18,584 nt of DNA, taken from the NCBI GenBank assembly GCA_045641065.1, contig JAZUGF010000011.1:1-18584 (forward strand), in the 5' to 3' direction. A program made the translations under genes and the position numbers. Positions 8,627 through 14,964 of the stretch are shown one piece after another; positions within the stretch are counted from its first letter, which is position 1; each line of letters begins with the position of its first letter. This stretch comes from UBA1723 sp045641065. GTDB taxonomy: Bacteria > Bacteroidota > Bacteroidia > Bacteroidales > Paludibacteraceae. The notes below the pieces were generated by a model. The model had not been told where the DNA came from, searched no databases, and saw only the letters and a list, made by a program, of their open reading frames with translations.

Positions 8627-8716
8627 ATGCCAAGCGGTAAGAAGAGAAAAAGACATAAAATGTCTACTCACAAGCGCAAAAAAAGACTAAAGAAGGATCG
8701 TCATAAGAAGAAATAA
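8627..8716 (+). CDS. 29-residue Lys/Arg-rich protein, AURKAIP1/COX24-like (bS22-like) ribosome-associated peptide
   Basis: A short reading frame below usual gene-finder limits: ATG at 8627, TAA at 8714-8716. The peptide opens MPSGKKRKRHKMSTHKRKKR and ends DRHKKK; more than half of it is Lys, Arg or His. The pattern 'KRKRHKM..HKRKKRLK.DRHKK' resembles the AURKAIP1/COX24 C-terminal domain family, which includes the mycobacterial small-subunit protein bS22 and mitochondrial counterparts, and I recall near-identical peptides in other Bacteroidota. The likely role is as a small ribosomal or rRNA-binding protein. Composition alone could also fit a generic RNA- or DNA-binding peptide. It sits between HU (42 bases upstream) and a terminator, so it probably shares the HU transcript. 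Confidence 0.8.
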   Translation: MPSGKKRKRHKMSTHKRKKRLKKDRHKKK

Positions 8717-8746
8717 TCCTTCACGGTATTTTGCAAAAAGAAAGCT

Positions 8747-8797
8747 AAGAACAAACGTTGATTGCCGTAAAAAGCTCAGTGTTTGTTCTTTCTTTTT
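8747..8797 (+). terminator. Rho-independent terminator after the HU / small basic protein unit
   Basis: Perfect 10-bp arms AAGAACAAAC (8747-8756) and GTTTGTTCTT (8781-8790) enclose a 24-base loop and are followed by TCTTTTTATC. The stem is A/T-rich with a long loop, so termination may be partial and rng might receive some read-through. Confidence 0.6.
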
Positions 8798-8839
8798 ATC
8801 TAAGACCATGAGACAATGTAATTTTCTACATTTCAAAAT

Positions 8840-8866
8840 GTTATCGTCAACGTTTTCGTTTTCGTC
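8840..8866 (-). repeat. ACGAAA-type short repeat, copy 2 (inverted)
   Basis: Read on the minus strand this matches 15944-15970 at 24 of 27 positions by eye, including the distinctive ACGTT(A/G)ACGA(A/T)AAC end. It lies in the rng leader, 34 bases before the start codon. I found no exact -7 box here; the nearest are TAATTTTC at 8819 and TACATTTC at 8827. Confidence 0.65.
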
Positions 8867-8899
8867 TATTACATTAGTCCTCAACAAAAACAATTCAAA

Positions 8900-10531
8900 G
8901 TGAATAATGAACTAATTATCGACGTTCAGGAAAGCGAAGTAAAGATTGCCCTCCTTGAGGACAAGAAACTTGCATCCTACCACTCTGAGAACAGAGGGGC
9001 TGAGAACAAGTACGCCGTGGCCAATATCTATTTGGCTAAGGTAAAGAAGCTTATGCCTGGACTAAACGCGGCTTTCATCGACGTGGGCTACGATAAGGGT
9101 GCATTCCTTCACTATCAGGATCTTGGTCGTGGTTATCGTTCAACACAGCGTTTCCTACGCAATGTTTTGATGGACGGTTCACGTGCTCCTAAAGTACAGG
9201 AGGTTGAGCTTGATCCGATTCTGGAGAAGGAAGGAGACATCAAAGATGTTCTTGCCCCAGGTCAGGAGATTTTGGTGCAGATTGAGAAAGAACCGATTTC
9301 AACAAAGGGTCCTCGTCTGACTGCTGAAATCACAATCGCTGGCAGATTCCTTGTGCTTGTTCCATTGTCGGACAAAGTTTTCGTGTCGCAGAAAATCAAA
9401 TCTAATGCGGAAAGAAAACGCATCAAGGAGATTCTTTCTAAGTGTCTGCCTAAAAACTTCGGCTGCATCGCTCGTACAATGTCGGAAGGGAAAGAGGAGG
9501 CTGACTTCAACGACGAAATCAAAGACTTGATTGAGAAGTGGGAAGACATGGTTAGCAAGTTAAACAAGGAGGAGCTACCAAAGCTTGTGCTTAAGGAAAT
9601 GGACTCCGTGACAGGTTTGCTTCGCGATACATTGTCTCCAGACTACGACAGCATCGTTGTAAACGACAAGGATGTCTACAAAGAGGTGTTGAGCTACGTC
9701 GGCCAGATTGCTCCAGAGAAAAAGGATATCGTCCAGTATTACGAGGATGAGATTCCACTGTTTGATTTCTACAAGGTAACAAAACAGATCAAGAGTTCTT
9801 TCGGCAGAACTGTTGTCTTCAAAAACAGTGCGTATCTAGTGATCGAGCAGACCGAAGCCTTGATGGTGATCGACGTGAATAGTGGAAACCGTTCAAAGAG
9901 CAGCAACGACCAAGAGACAAACGCACTTGAGGTGAACCTTGCGGCAGCCGACGAGATTGCACGACAATTGCGTCTACGCGATATCGGAGGAATCGTGGTG
10001 ATCGACTTCATTGATATGGCAAAGGGAGAGAATCGCGTCGCCCTATACGACAGAATGCGTCAGAACATGGCTCGCGACAAAGCACGCCACAACATCCTGC
10101 CATTGAGTAAGTTCTGCCTAATGCAGATCACACGCCACCGTGTACGTCCAGTCACAAACATCAAAACAGAGGAAGTTTGTCCTACTTGTCACGGAACAGG
10201 CAAATGTCAGCCAACTATTCTGTTTGAAAACGAGATTGAGGAGAAGATACGTTATGTGAAGGAAGAGAAGAAAATGGAAAACTTCACCATCTACGTACAC
10301 CCTTATATCTACACATATTTGAATGACGGTCTTTTCTTCACAAGTTTGAAGTGGAAATGGCGTCGCAAATATTGCAAATTCAACCTGCTCAAAAACGAAG
10401 ACTTCGGTATGCTACAGTATAAGTTTATCGACAAAGACGGAGCAGAAATCAACCTGAACCCTGAGAAAGAAGAATTGCCAATAGAGGAGTCAAACGAAGA
10501 ATGCAAAGAAAACGGCAAGAAAGGCAAATAA
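8900..10531 (+). CDS. rng: Ribonuclease E/G family protein (RNase G)
   Basis: A cytoplasmic endoribonuclease of 543 residues that cleaves single-stranded A/U-rich RNA and takes part in rRNA maturation and mRNA decay. The start is GTG at 8900; the N-terminus NNELIIDVQESEVKIALLED is the family's usual opening. An S1 RNA-binding domain spans about 36-150 (KVKKLMPGLNAAFIDVGYDKGAFL). The DNase I-like catalytic region has the two metal-binding Asp motifs, ALMVIDVNSGN (D325) and GGIVVIDFIDM (D369). The zinc-link motif CPTCHGTG (C427, C430) joins the dimer. The tail is short, acidic then basic, with none of the long RNase E degradosome scaffold, hence RNase G rather than E. It is separated from the HU unit by a terminator and ends convergently with dapL at a shared terminator. 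No truncation is seen. Confidence 0.95.
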   Translation: MNNELIIDVQESEVKIALLEDKKLASYHSENRGAENKYAVANIYLAKVKKLMPGLNAAFIDVGYDKGAFLHYQDLGRGYRSTQRFLRNVLMDGSRAPKVQEVELDPILEKEGDIKDVLAPGQEILVQIEKEPISTKGPRLTAEITIAGRFLVLVPLSDKVFVSQKIKSNAERKRIKEILSKCLPKNFGCIARTMSEGKEEADFNDEIKDLIEKWEDMVSKLNKEELPKLVLKEMDSVTGLLRDTLSPDYDSIVVNDKDVYKEVLSYVGQIAPEKKDIVQYYEDEIPLFDFYKVTKQIKSSFGRTVVFKNSAYLVIEQTEALMVIDVNSGNRSKSSNDQETNALEVNLAAADEIARQLRLRDIGGIVVIDFIDMAKGENRVALYDRMRQNMARDKARHNILPLSKFCLMQITRHRVRPVTNIKTEEVCPTCHGTGKCQPTILFENEIEEKIRYVKEEKKMENFTIYVHPYIYTYLNDGLFFTSLKWKWRRKYCKFNLLKNEDFGMLQYKFIDKDGAEINLNPEKEELPIEESNEECKENGKKGK

Positions 10532-10551
10532 TTCTTTTGATGAAACCTAAT

Positions 10552-10582
10552 GTGTGGGCAGGCATAAGACCTGCCCCTACAC
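10552..10582. repeat. GTAG-type intergenic palindrome (GGCAGG class)
   Basis: Arms GGGCAGG (10556-10562) and CCTGCCC (10570-10576) enclose a 7-base loop, with outer GTGT and CTACAC flanks. The right end CCCCTAC is the counterpart of the GTAGGGG at 11916-11922, so the two are related elements. It lies just before the terminator. Confidence 0.65.
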
Positions 10583-10589
10583 AAACAAT

Positions 10590-10624
10590 AAAAGGCGGAG
10601 CTTGTTGCAAGTTCCGCCTTTTTC
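10590..10624. terminator. Bidirectional rho-independent terminator between rng and dapL
   Basis: AAAAGGCGGA and TCCGCCTTTTT form a strong stem, extended by CTTG/CAAG around a TTG loop. The plus strand ends in a T-run and the minus strand in TTTTATTG. It serves both convergent genes, rng (ending 10531) and dapL (ending 10658). Confidence 0.85.
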
Positions 10625-10657
10625 AAGATTAATCACTTTCGTCTCTATGTAGACTAA

Positions 10658-11878
10658 TTATCCAAGTCTTTTCATCGCTTCTATTGTGGCGTCTCTGTCG
10701 CCCAATGCTGAAAATCTGATGTATCCTTCTCCGCTAACACCGAATCCAACTCCTGGTGTTGCAACAATATTCTTCTCTTTCAATAGGTAATCAAAGAACG
10801 CCCACGAATCCATTCCAGCTGGAGTCTTGGCCCATACATATGGACTGTTCTTTCCTCCAAACACTGTATAACCAGCAGCTTCAAGACCGTTTCTGATTAT
10901 CTGGGCATTTGTCATATAATAATCGATAGTATCCTTTACTTGCTGCTTTCCTTCCTCACTGTAGATAGCCTCAGCAGCACGCTGGATAACGTATGCTGTT
11001 CCATTGAATTTTGTGCACTGGCGACGGTTCCATAGACCATTCAACGCCACTTTCTCTCCTTTAGCGTTTCTTGCCATCACTGTCTTAGGAATGACAGTCA
11101 AACCACATCTTGTTCCTGTGAATCCTGCTGTCTTTGAGAAACTGCGGAACTCTATAGCACACTGCTTTGCTCCCTCTATCTCGTAGATTGAGTGAGGGAC
11201 GTCAGACTCACGGATGAATGCCTCGTATGCAGCGTCAAATAGAATCAACGCATCGTTTGCTAATGCATATTTAACCCACTCTGTAAGCTGAGTCTTTGTC
11301 AATGTTGTGCCAGTTGGGTTGTTAGGGAAGCATAGATAAATCACGTCTACCTTCTCCTTTGGTAGAGACGGTACGAATCCGTTCTCTGCTGTACATGGAA
11401 GGTAAACAATCTTGCTCCAACGTCCGTCAGCAAGCAAGTCACCTGCTCTACCAGCCATCACATTTGTGTCGATATATACAGGGTAAACTGGATCAGTTAC
11501 AGCTACAACGTTGCCTAAACCAAGAATGTCACCGATGTTACCAGTGTCGCTCTTTGCACCGTCGCTAATGAAAACTTCATCACTGTCAAGAGATACTCCG
11601 CGAGACTCGAAATCGTTCTTGATGATTGTGTCGATCAAAAACTTATATCCCTGCTCAGGACCGTATCCACGGAAAGTAGACGAATCTGCCATCTCATCCA
11701 CTGCCTTATGCATTGCCTTAATAACAGCATCACACAATGGCAATGTAACGTCGCCAATACCCATACGGATAATTTTTGCCGACGGATTAGCATCCTTGTA
11801 TGCAGCAACTCTCTTTGCTATCTCAGAAAACAGATAACTGCCTGGCAGTTTCTGGAAATTATCATTAATTGTAACCAT
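10658..11878 (-). CDS. dapL: LL-diaminopimelate aminotransferase
   Basis: A PLP-dependent class I/II aminotransferase (EC 2.6.1.83) that converts tetrahydrodipicolinate directly to LL-diaminopimelate with glutamate as amino donor, bypassing the acyl-blocked dapD/dapC/dapE route. The length of 406 residues is usual for DapL. The N-terminal signature NFQKLPGSYLFSEIAKRV and IRMGIGDVTLPL is specific to DapL. PLP-site motifs are FPNNPTG (184-190), ILFDAAYEAF (D215, Y218 region) and EFRSFSKTAGFTGTRCG with the Schiff-base Lys at 249. It lies 88 bases downstream of dapF on the same strand. DapF uses the product of DapL, so the two form a pathway unit, probably cotranscribed, although the gap carries a palindromic element. 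The product feeds peptidoglycan and lysine synthesis. Confidence 0.97.
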   Translation of the reverse strand: MVTINDNFQKLPGSYLFSEIAKRVAAYKDANPSAKIIRMGIGDVTLPLCDAVIKAMHKAVDEMADSSTFRGYGPEQGYKFLIDTIIKNDFESRGVSLDSDEVFISDGAKSDTGNIGDILGLGNVVAVTDPVYPVYIDTNVMAGRAGDLLADGRWSKIVYLPCTAENGFVPSLPKEKVDVIYLCFPNNPTGTTLTKTQLTEWVKYALANDALILFDAAYEAFIRESDVPHSIYEIEGAKQCAIEFRSFSKTAGFTGTRCGLTVIPKTVMARNAKGEKVALNGLWNRRQCTKFNGTAYVIQRAAEAIYSEEGKQQVKDTIDYYMTNAQIIRNGLEAAGYTVFGGKNSPYVWAKTPAGMDSWAFFDYLLKEKNIVATPGVGFGVSGEGYIRFSALGDRDATIEAMKRLG

Positions 11879-11915
11879 ATCACTATTTCAAATCTTTTTT
11901 TCTAAAATTTTATTC

Positions 11916-11940
11916 GTAGGGGCAGGTTTCAAACCTGCCC
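11916..11940. repeat. GTAG-type intergenic palindrome (GGCAGG class) between dapF and dapL
   Basis: GTAG then perfect 10-bp arms GGGCAGGTTT (11920-11929) and AAACCTGCCC (11931-11940) around one base. The right-hand CTAC expected for a complete unit is missing. There is no T-run on the minus strand, so it is not an obvious terminator for dapF; a hairpin here may still affect the dapF/dapL transcript ratio. Confidence 0.7.
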
Positions 11941-11966
11941 GTTATTATCATCAAATCACAACCGCA

Positions 11967-12800
11967 TTATATTTCTACTTCGCCTTCAAACACTGTTGTT
12001 GCCGATCCAGTCATGTAGACGTGGTTGTCAGCCTCACTCCATTTAATATGTAGGTCACCACCACGCAGTTTTACACAAACATCACGGTCAGTTAATCCGT
12101 TTAGCACACAAGCGACTGCTACTCCACAAGCACCTGTTCCGCAAGCCATTGTTTCGCCAGCTCCACGCTCCCATACTCTCATTTTCACTTCACTACGGCT
12201 GTGAACCTCAACAAACTCAGTGTTTGTCTTGCGAGGGAAAGCTGGGTGACACTCGTATGATGGACCAATCTTCTCCAAATCCAACGCATCCACATTATCA
12301 ACGTAGATGACTGAGTGAGGATTGCCCATGCTGACACATGTTGTCAACTTTGTTTCGCCAAGCACTTCGATAGGTTGGCTGACGACCGTCGGCAGATCAA
12401 ATGTGGTTGGGACATCCAAACCTTTCAAGATCGGTTCTCCCATATCCACCGTAACTGTCTCAACCTTACCGTCTACAACATGAAGATCAAGAATCTTAAC
12501 TCCTGCAAGAGTCTCAAGCGAAACCTTAGTCTTTGTTGTCAAACCCTTGTCGTAGACATACTTGCCGACACAGCGCGATGCATTACCACACATCTCCGCT
12601 TCCGAGCCATCGGAGTTGAACATACGCATTCTAAAATCACACGTCTCACTTGGCAAAATCATCACGATACCATCAGATCCGATACCTGTGTGACGATCAC
12701 TCAACTTGATTGCGACCTCACTTGGATTGCCAATTTTTTCTGTTGCTCCATTGATATAAATGTAATCGTTGGAGATGCCATGCATTTTAGTAAACTTCAT
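11967..12800 (-). CDS. dapF: Diaminopimelate epimerase
   Basis: A cofactor-independent two-base racemase (EC 5.1.1.7) that interconverts LL- and meso-diaminopimelate, giving the meso form used in peptidoglycan and lysine synthesis. The 277 residues match the family. Both catalytic cysteines are in place: C71 in SEAEMCGNASRCVGKY and C220 in GAGETMACGTGACG. The N-terminal MKFTKMHGISNDYIYI (usually 'M.GxGNDF') and SMGNPHSVIYV (substrate site) are also typical. The start at 12800 is supported by a perfect AGGAGG seven bases upstream. It is first in a minus-strand pair with dapL. The leader carries three 16-bp tandem repeats, and a dyad lies directly upstream of the -7 box, so dedicated control is possible. 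No anomalies are seen in the coding sequence. Confidence 0.97.
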   Translation of the reverse strand: MKFTKMHGISNDYIYINGATEKIGNPSEVAIKLSDRHTGIGSDGIVMILPSETCDFRMRMFNSDGSEAEMCGNASRCVGKYVYDKGLTTKTKVSLETLAGVKILDLHVVDGKVETVTVDMGEPILKGLDVPTTFDLPTVVSQPIEVLGETKLTTCVSMGNPHSVIYVDNVDALDLEKIGPSYECHPAFPRKTNTEFVEVHSRSEVKMRVWERGAGETMACGTGACGVAVACVLNGLTDRDVCVKLRGGDLHIKWSEADNHVYMTGSATTVFEGEVEI

Positions 12801-12807
12801 CGTTCAA

Positions 12808-12813
12808 CCTCCT
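12808..12813 (-). promoter_or_regulatory. Shine-Dalgarno site of dapF
   Basis: On the minus strand AAAAAGGAGGTTGAACG precedes the ATG: a perfect AGGAGG seven bases from the start. This is unusual in Bacteroidota, where most genes lack such a site. It fixes the dapF start. Confidence 0.65.
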
Positions 12814-12814
12814 T

Positions 12815-12862
12815 TTTAGTTCGTTTTACGTTCGGTTCGTTTTATGTTCAGTTCGTTTTACG
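12815..12862 (-). repeat. Three 16-bp tandem repeats in the dapF leader
   Basis: On the minus strand three units follow each other: CGTAAAACGAACTGAA (12862-12847), CATAAAACGAACCGAA (12846-12831) and CGTAAAACGAACTAAA (12830-12815). They share the core TAAAACGAAC and end directly at the Shine-Dalgarno. With the predicted start near 12860 they would lie wholly within the mRNA leader. Confidence 0.85.
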
Positions 12863-12866
12863 ACTG

Positions 12867-12874
12867 CAAAATTA
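12867..12874 (-). promoter_or_regulatory. -7 box of the dapF promoter
   Basis: The minus strand has TAATTTTG, an exact TAnnTTTG match, about 67 bases upstream of the ATG. I see no good -33 TTTG at the expected 19-21 base spacing; the nearest TTG is 29 bases upstream. That fits an activator-dependent or weak promoter, or a chance match. Confidence 0.5.
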
Positions 12875-12875
12875 T

Positions 12876-12892
12876 AGCTATTACGGATAGCT
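12876..12892. promoter_or_regulatory. Dyad directly upstream of the dapF -7 box (possible operator)
   Basis: AGCTAT-TACGG-ATAGCT has perfect 6-bp arms and a 5-base centre. It begins two bases upstream of the -7 box, inside the expected -7/-33 spacer, a classic place for a repressor or MerR-like activator site. No regulator gene is visible in the window. Confidence 0.35.
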
Positions 12893-13151
12893 GAAGATGG
12901 TTTCAATTGCCTTTATGGAAGAAAATAGCCCATTTAACTAAATTGTAAGAAATTTATATTGTTTTAATTACAATCCGTAAGTAAAATTGAATATAAAATA
13001 TCAATTCACTACAAATTAAACATACAATACCTTCATTTGGTTTTTATGTTAAAAAATCATAAAGTACATTTCTTCCAATTTTAATATACATTTCGTCATT
13101 TTAGTTAACTAATTATTGTTGTATTATACAAATTAGGTTTTTACAATTAAT
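12893..13151. other. A/T-rich gap between divergent dapF and the TolC-like gene
   Basis: With the adjoining dapF leader, this is a 390-base gene-free stretch between the divergent dapF (starting 12800) and the efflux operon (starting 13191). From about 12940 it is strongly A/T-rich. It holds a 12-bp palindrome (13101-13112), a matching half-site TTAACTAA (12934-12941) and the efflux promoter region. I see no reading frame with coding character, no tRNA and no terminator. Confidence 0.6.
13101..13112. promoter_or_regulatory. 12-bp palindrome upstream of the efflux operon (possible operator)
   Basis: TTAGTTAACTAA is a perfect palindrome 40 bases upstream of the -7 box at 13152. Its half-site TTAACTAA recurs at 12934-12941. 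A local regulator of TetR or MarR type is a common partner of such pumps, but none is encoded here. In this A/T-rich region it could be chance. Confidence 0.3.
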
Positions 13152-13159
13152 TATATTTG
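13152..13159 (+). promoter_or_regulatory. -7 box of the efflux operon promoter
   Basis: TATATTTG matches TAnnTTTG exactly, 31 bases before the ATG, giving a leader of about 25 bases. There is no TTTG at the usual distance upstream; TTGTTG at 13116-13121 is 30 bases away. The promoter may therefore depend on an activator. Confidence 0.55.
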
Positions 13160-13190
13160 CAAGAAAAAACAGAGAGTATATATAAACGAT

Positions 13191-14789
13191 ATGAGAAAGC
13201 TAATATTTTCAGTACTAACAGCATTGGCTTGCACGGTTCAAATCGCAAATGCGGAGACGCAGGTGTTGACTCTAGACAGTTGCCGTGCGTTGGCAGTACG
13301 CAACAACAACGATCTGAAAATGTCGAGTGCCAAAAAGCAGAAGGCATACTACGACAGAAAAGCGGCATTCACTAAGTTTTTACCTCGTGTAACTGCCACA
13401 GGAGCATACATTTTCTCATCGAAAGACATAAGCCTTCTTTCTGAAGAGACACAAAACAAGTTAAACAACCTTGGTACAACTGCGGGAGCAGCTATGGGTC
13501 AGGGATTGCAGAACATGTCTCAGCAGACAATGCAGCAAATTCAGCAGCAGACAATGCAGCAGATTATGCAGAATCCTAATTTGGCTCAAATGGTAATGCA
13601 GAATCCTGAGATGCTACAGATGTTGCAGAATATGCCACAGCAGGTGCAGGGCATGACTCAAAATATGGCTCAGGGCATCAATAACGCTGTCGCTCCACAG
13701 TTGAACGCTGTCGGTTCGGAGATAGTCAAAGAGTTTGAGATTGACAACACAAACGTAGGAGTAATCTCAGTGATGTTGACACAGCCTTTATATATGGGAG
13801 GTAAAATTGCAGCCTACCATAATATAATGAAGAAAGTAGAGCAGTTGACAAACGCTCAGTCAGTAGGTAAGGAGAACGACGTAATTGTTGAGACTGACGA
13901 GGCTTACTGGAGAATCGTAGGTTTGGAGTCGAAGAAGAGATTGGCTCAGAGCTATCTTCGTACAATCGACACTTTAAATAAGGATGTAGAGAAACTTATC
14001 GAGGCTGGTTTTGCCACTAAAGCCGACGGTTTGAAGGTTAAGGTGAAATTGAACGAAGCTAAGGTTTCTGTAATCCAGGTGGAGAACGGAATCACACTCT
14101 CTAAGATGCTTCTTGCTCAAATTTGTGGACTTGACATGAATTCTGACATTCAGCTTGCCGACGCTAATATCGATGCTGAAGGATTCGTGATTCCAGAGAC
14201 TACAGCAACAGCCAACATAGATGAGGCTATCCAGGCAAGACACGAGATGCAAAGTCTTGCATTAGCAAAGGAGATTAGCGAAGAGAAGGTGAAGATCGCA
14301 CGTAGTGAATATCTTCCTTCATTGGCTCTAATGGGAGGTTATACAACAACAAACCCATCTGCATTCGACGGAATTAAGAATGAGTTTGGAGGCATGTGGA
14401 ACGTAGGAGTCGTATTGAAGGTGCCAGTTGTAACATGTGGAGAGAGAATCTACAAGGTTAGAGCAGCAAAGGAAGAGGCTAAGATAGCTGAATACCAGTA
14501 CGATGAGGCTAAAGAGAAAATCACATTGCAGGTCAATCAGAATACACAGAAGGTTGCAGAAGCAAGCCAGCGTCTACAGACAGCAAAGGAAAGTTTGAAG
14601 GAAGCACAGGAGAATCTTCGTTACGCAGAGGTCGGAATGAAGGAGGGAATGATTCCTGTTTCAGATGTTCTTCAGGCAGAGACAGCATTGCTAAAAGCGC
14701 AGAGCACAGCTATCGAGGCTGACATTGACCTTCTATTGGCAGATTTGTATTTGAAGAAATCATTAGGAAAGATTCAAAACGCTCATTAA
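13191..14789 (+). CDS. TolC family outer-membrane efflux protein with Q/M/N-rich insertion
   Basis: The outer-membrane channel of a tripartite efflux or type I-like exporter, 532 residues. The signal peptide is MRKLIFSVLTALACTVQIANA (cleavage after 21). The mature start TLDSCRALAVRNNNDLKMSS and the KAAFTKFLPRVTATGAYIFS strand are typical of outer-membrane efflux proteins; the second half repeats the fold (ARSEYLPSLALMGGYTTTNP, then the helix ending GMIPVSDVLQAETALLKAQS). TolC folds have a helix-strand-strand-helix repeat. Here about 100 extra residues (85-185) sit between the two strands of the first repeat, at an extracellular-loop position. Residues 107-165 are built from Gln, Met, Asn and Pro with repeats such as TMQQI and MQNPxxxQM. 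First gene of a four-gene operon with an HlyD-like adaptor and two ABC-2 permeases. Substrate unknown. Confidence 0.93.
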   Translation: MRKLIFSVLTALACTVQIANAETQVLTLDSCRALAVRNNNDLKMSSAKKQKAYYDRKAAFTKFLPRVTATGAYIFSSKDISLLSEETQNKLNNLGTTAGAAMGQGLQNMSQQTMQQIQQQTMQQIMQNPNLAQMVMQNPEMLQMLQNMPQQVQGMTQNMAQGINNAVAPQLNAVGSEIVKEFEIDNTNVGVISVMLTQPLYMGGKIAAYHNIMKKVEQLTNAQSVGKENDVIVETDEAYWRIVGLESKKRLAQSYLRTIDTLNKDVEKLIEAGFATKADGLKVKVKLNEAKVSVIQVENGITLSKMLLAQICGLDMNSDIQLADANIDAEGFVIPETTATANIDEAIQARHEMQSLALAKEISEEKVKIARSEYLPSLALMGGYTTTNPSAFDGIKNEFGGMWNVGVVLKVPVVTCGERIYKVRAAKEEAKIAEYQYDEAKEKITLQVNQNTQKVAEASQRLQTAKESLKEAQENLRYAEVGMKEGMIPVSDVLQAETALLKAQSTAIEADIDLLLADLYLKKSLGKIQNAH

Positions 14790-14826
14790 ATTCGGACACA
14801 TCCAAGTTGGAATAAAAAAGAAGATT

Positions 14827-14849
14827 GTAAAGGGCGGAACGCCCTTACC
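14827..14849. repeat. GTAA-flanked intergenic palindrome in the efflux operon
   Basis: GTAA, then AAGGGCG (14830-14836), GAA, CGCCCTT (14840-14846) and AC: a compact hairpin with ends similar to the other GTAG-type elements. It is not followed by a T-run, so is unlikely to be a strong terminator inside the operon. Confidence 0.6.
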
Positions 14850-14859
14850 CTCTCCAAAC

Positions 14860-14890
14860 GCGAGCCCGTAGGGCGAGCGAAATATAAAAC
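14860..14890 (+). repeat. GCGAGCCC-GTA-GGGC intergenic element
   Basis: GCGAGCCCGTAGGGCGAGCG forms a short GCCC/GGGC hairpin followed by AAATATAAAACC. I recall similar sequence (GCGAG...GCGAAATATAAAACC) scattered between genes in Bacteroidales, but this window holds only one copy. Further on, CAGAG (14893-14897) and CTCTG (14907-14911) form another small dyad. Confidence 0.4.
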
Positions 14891-14964
14891 CACAGAGGAC
14901 AGGAGTTCTCTGAGAGAATATTGATAGAGCATTATAAAAAGTAACAAAATAAAATCTAAATAAG

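Noticed and set aside
12815..12862. Tandem repeats considered as a CRISPR array
   Set aside because: Units are 16 bp with no spacers between them and no cas genes are nearby.
12801..12862. Lysine riboswitch in the dapF leader
   Set aside because: The leader is about 60 bases of short repeats with no multi-helix structure; lysine riboswitches are far longer.
12315..12890. A 191-codon plus-strand reading frame opposite dapF
   Set aside because: It is antisense to the clearly conserved dapF coding sequence, with Cys/His-rich, non-protein-like composition, and it runs through the leader repeats. It is a mirror frame.
13509..13685. NP- and Met-rich segment considered as a true ubiquilin STI1 domain
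   Set aside because: The likeness rests on low-complexity composition and NP spacing only; convergent bias is more likely than homology.
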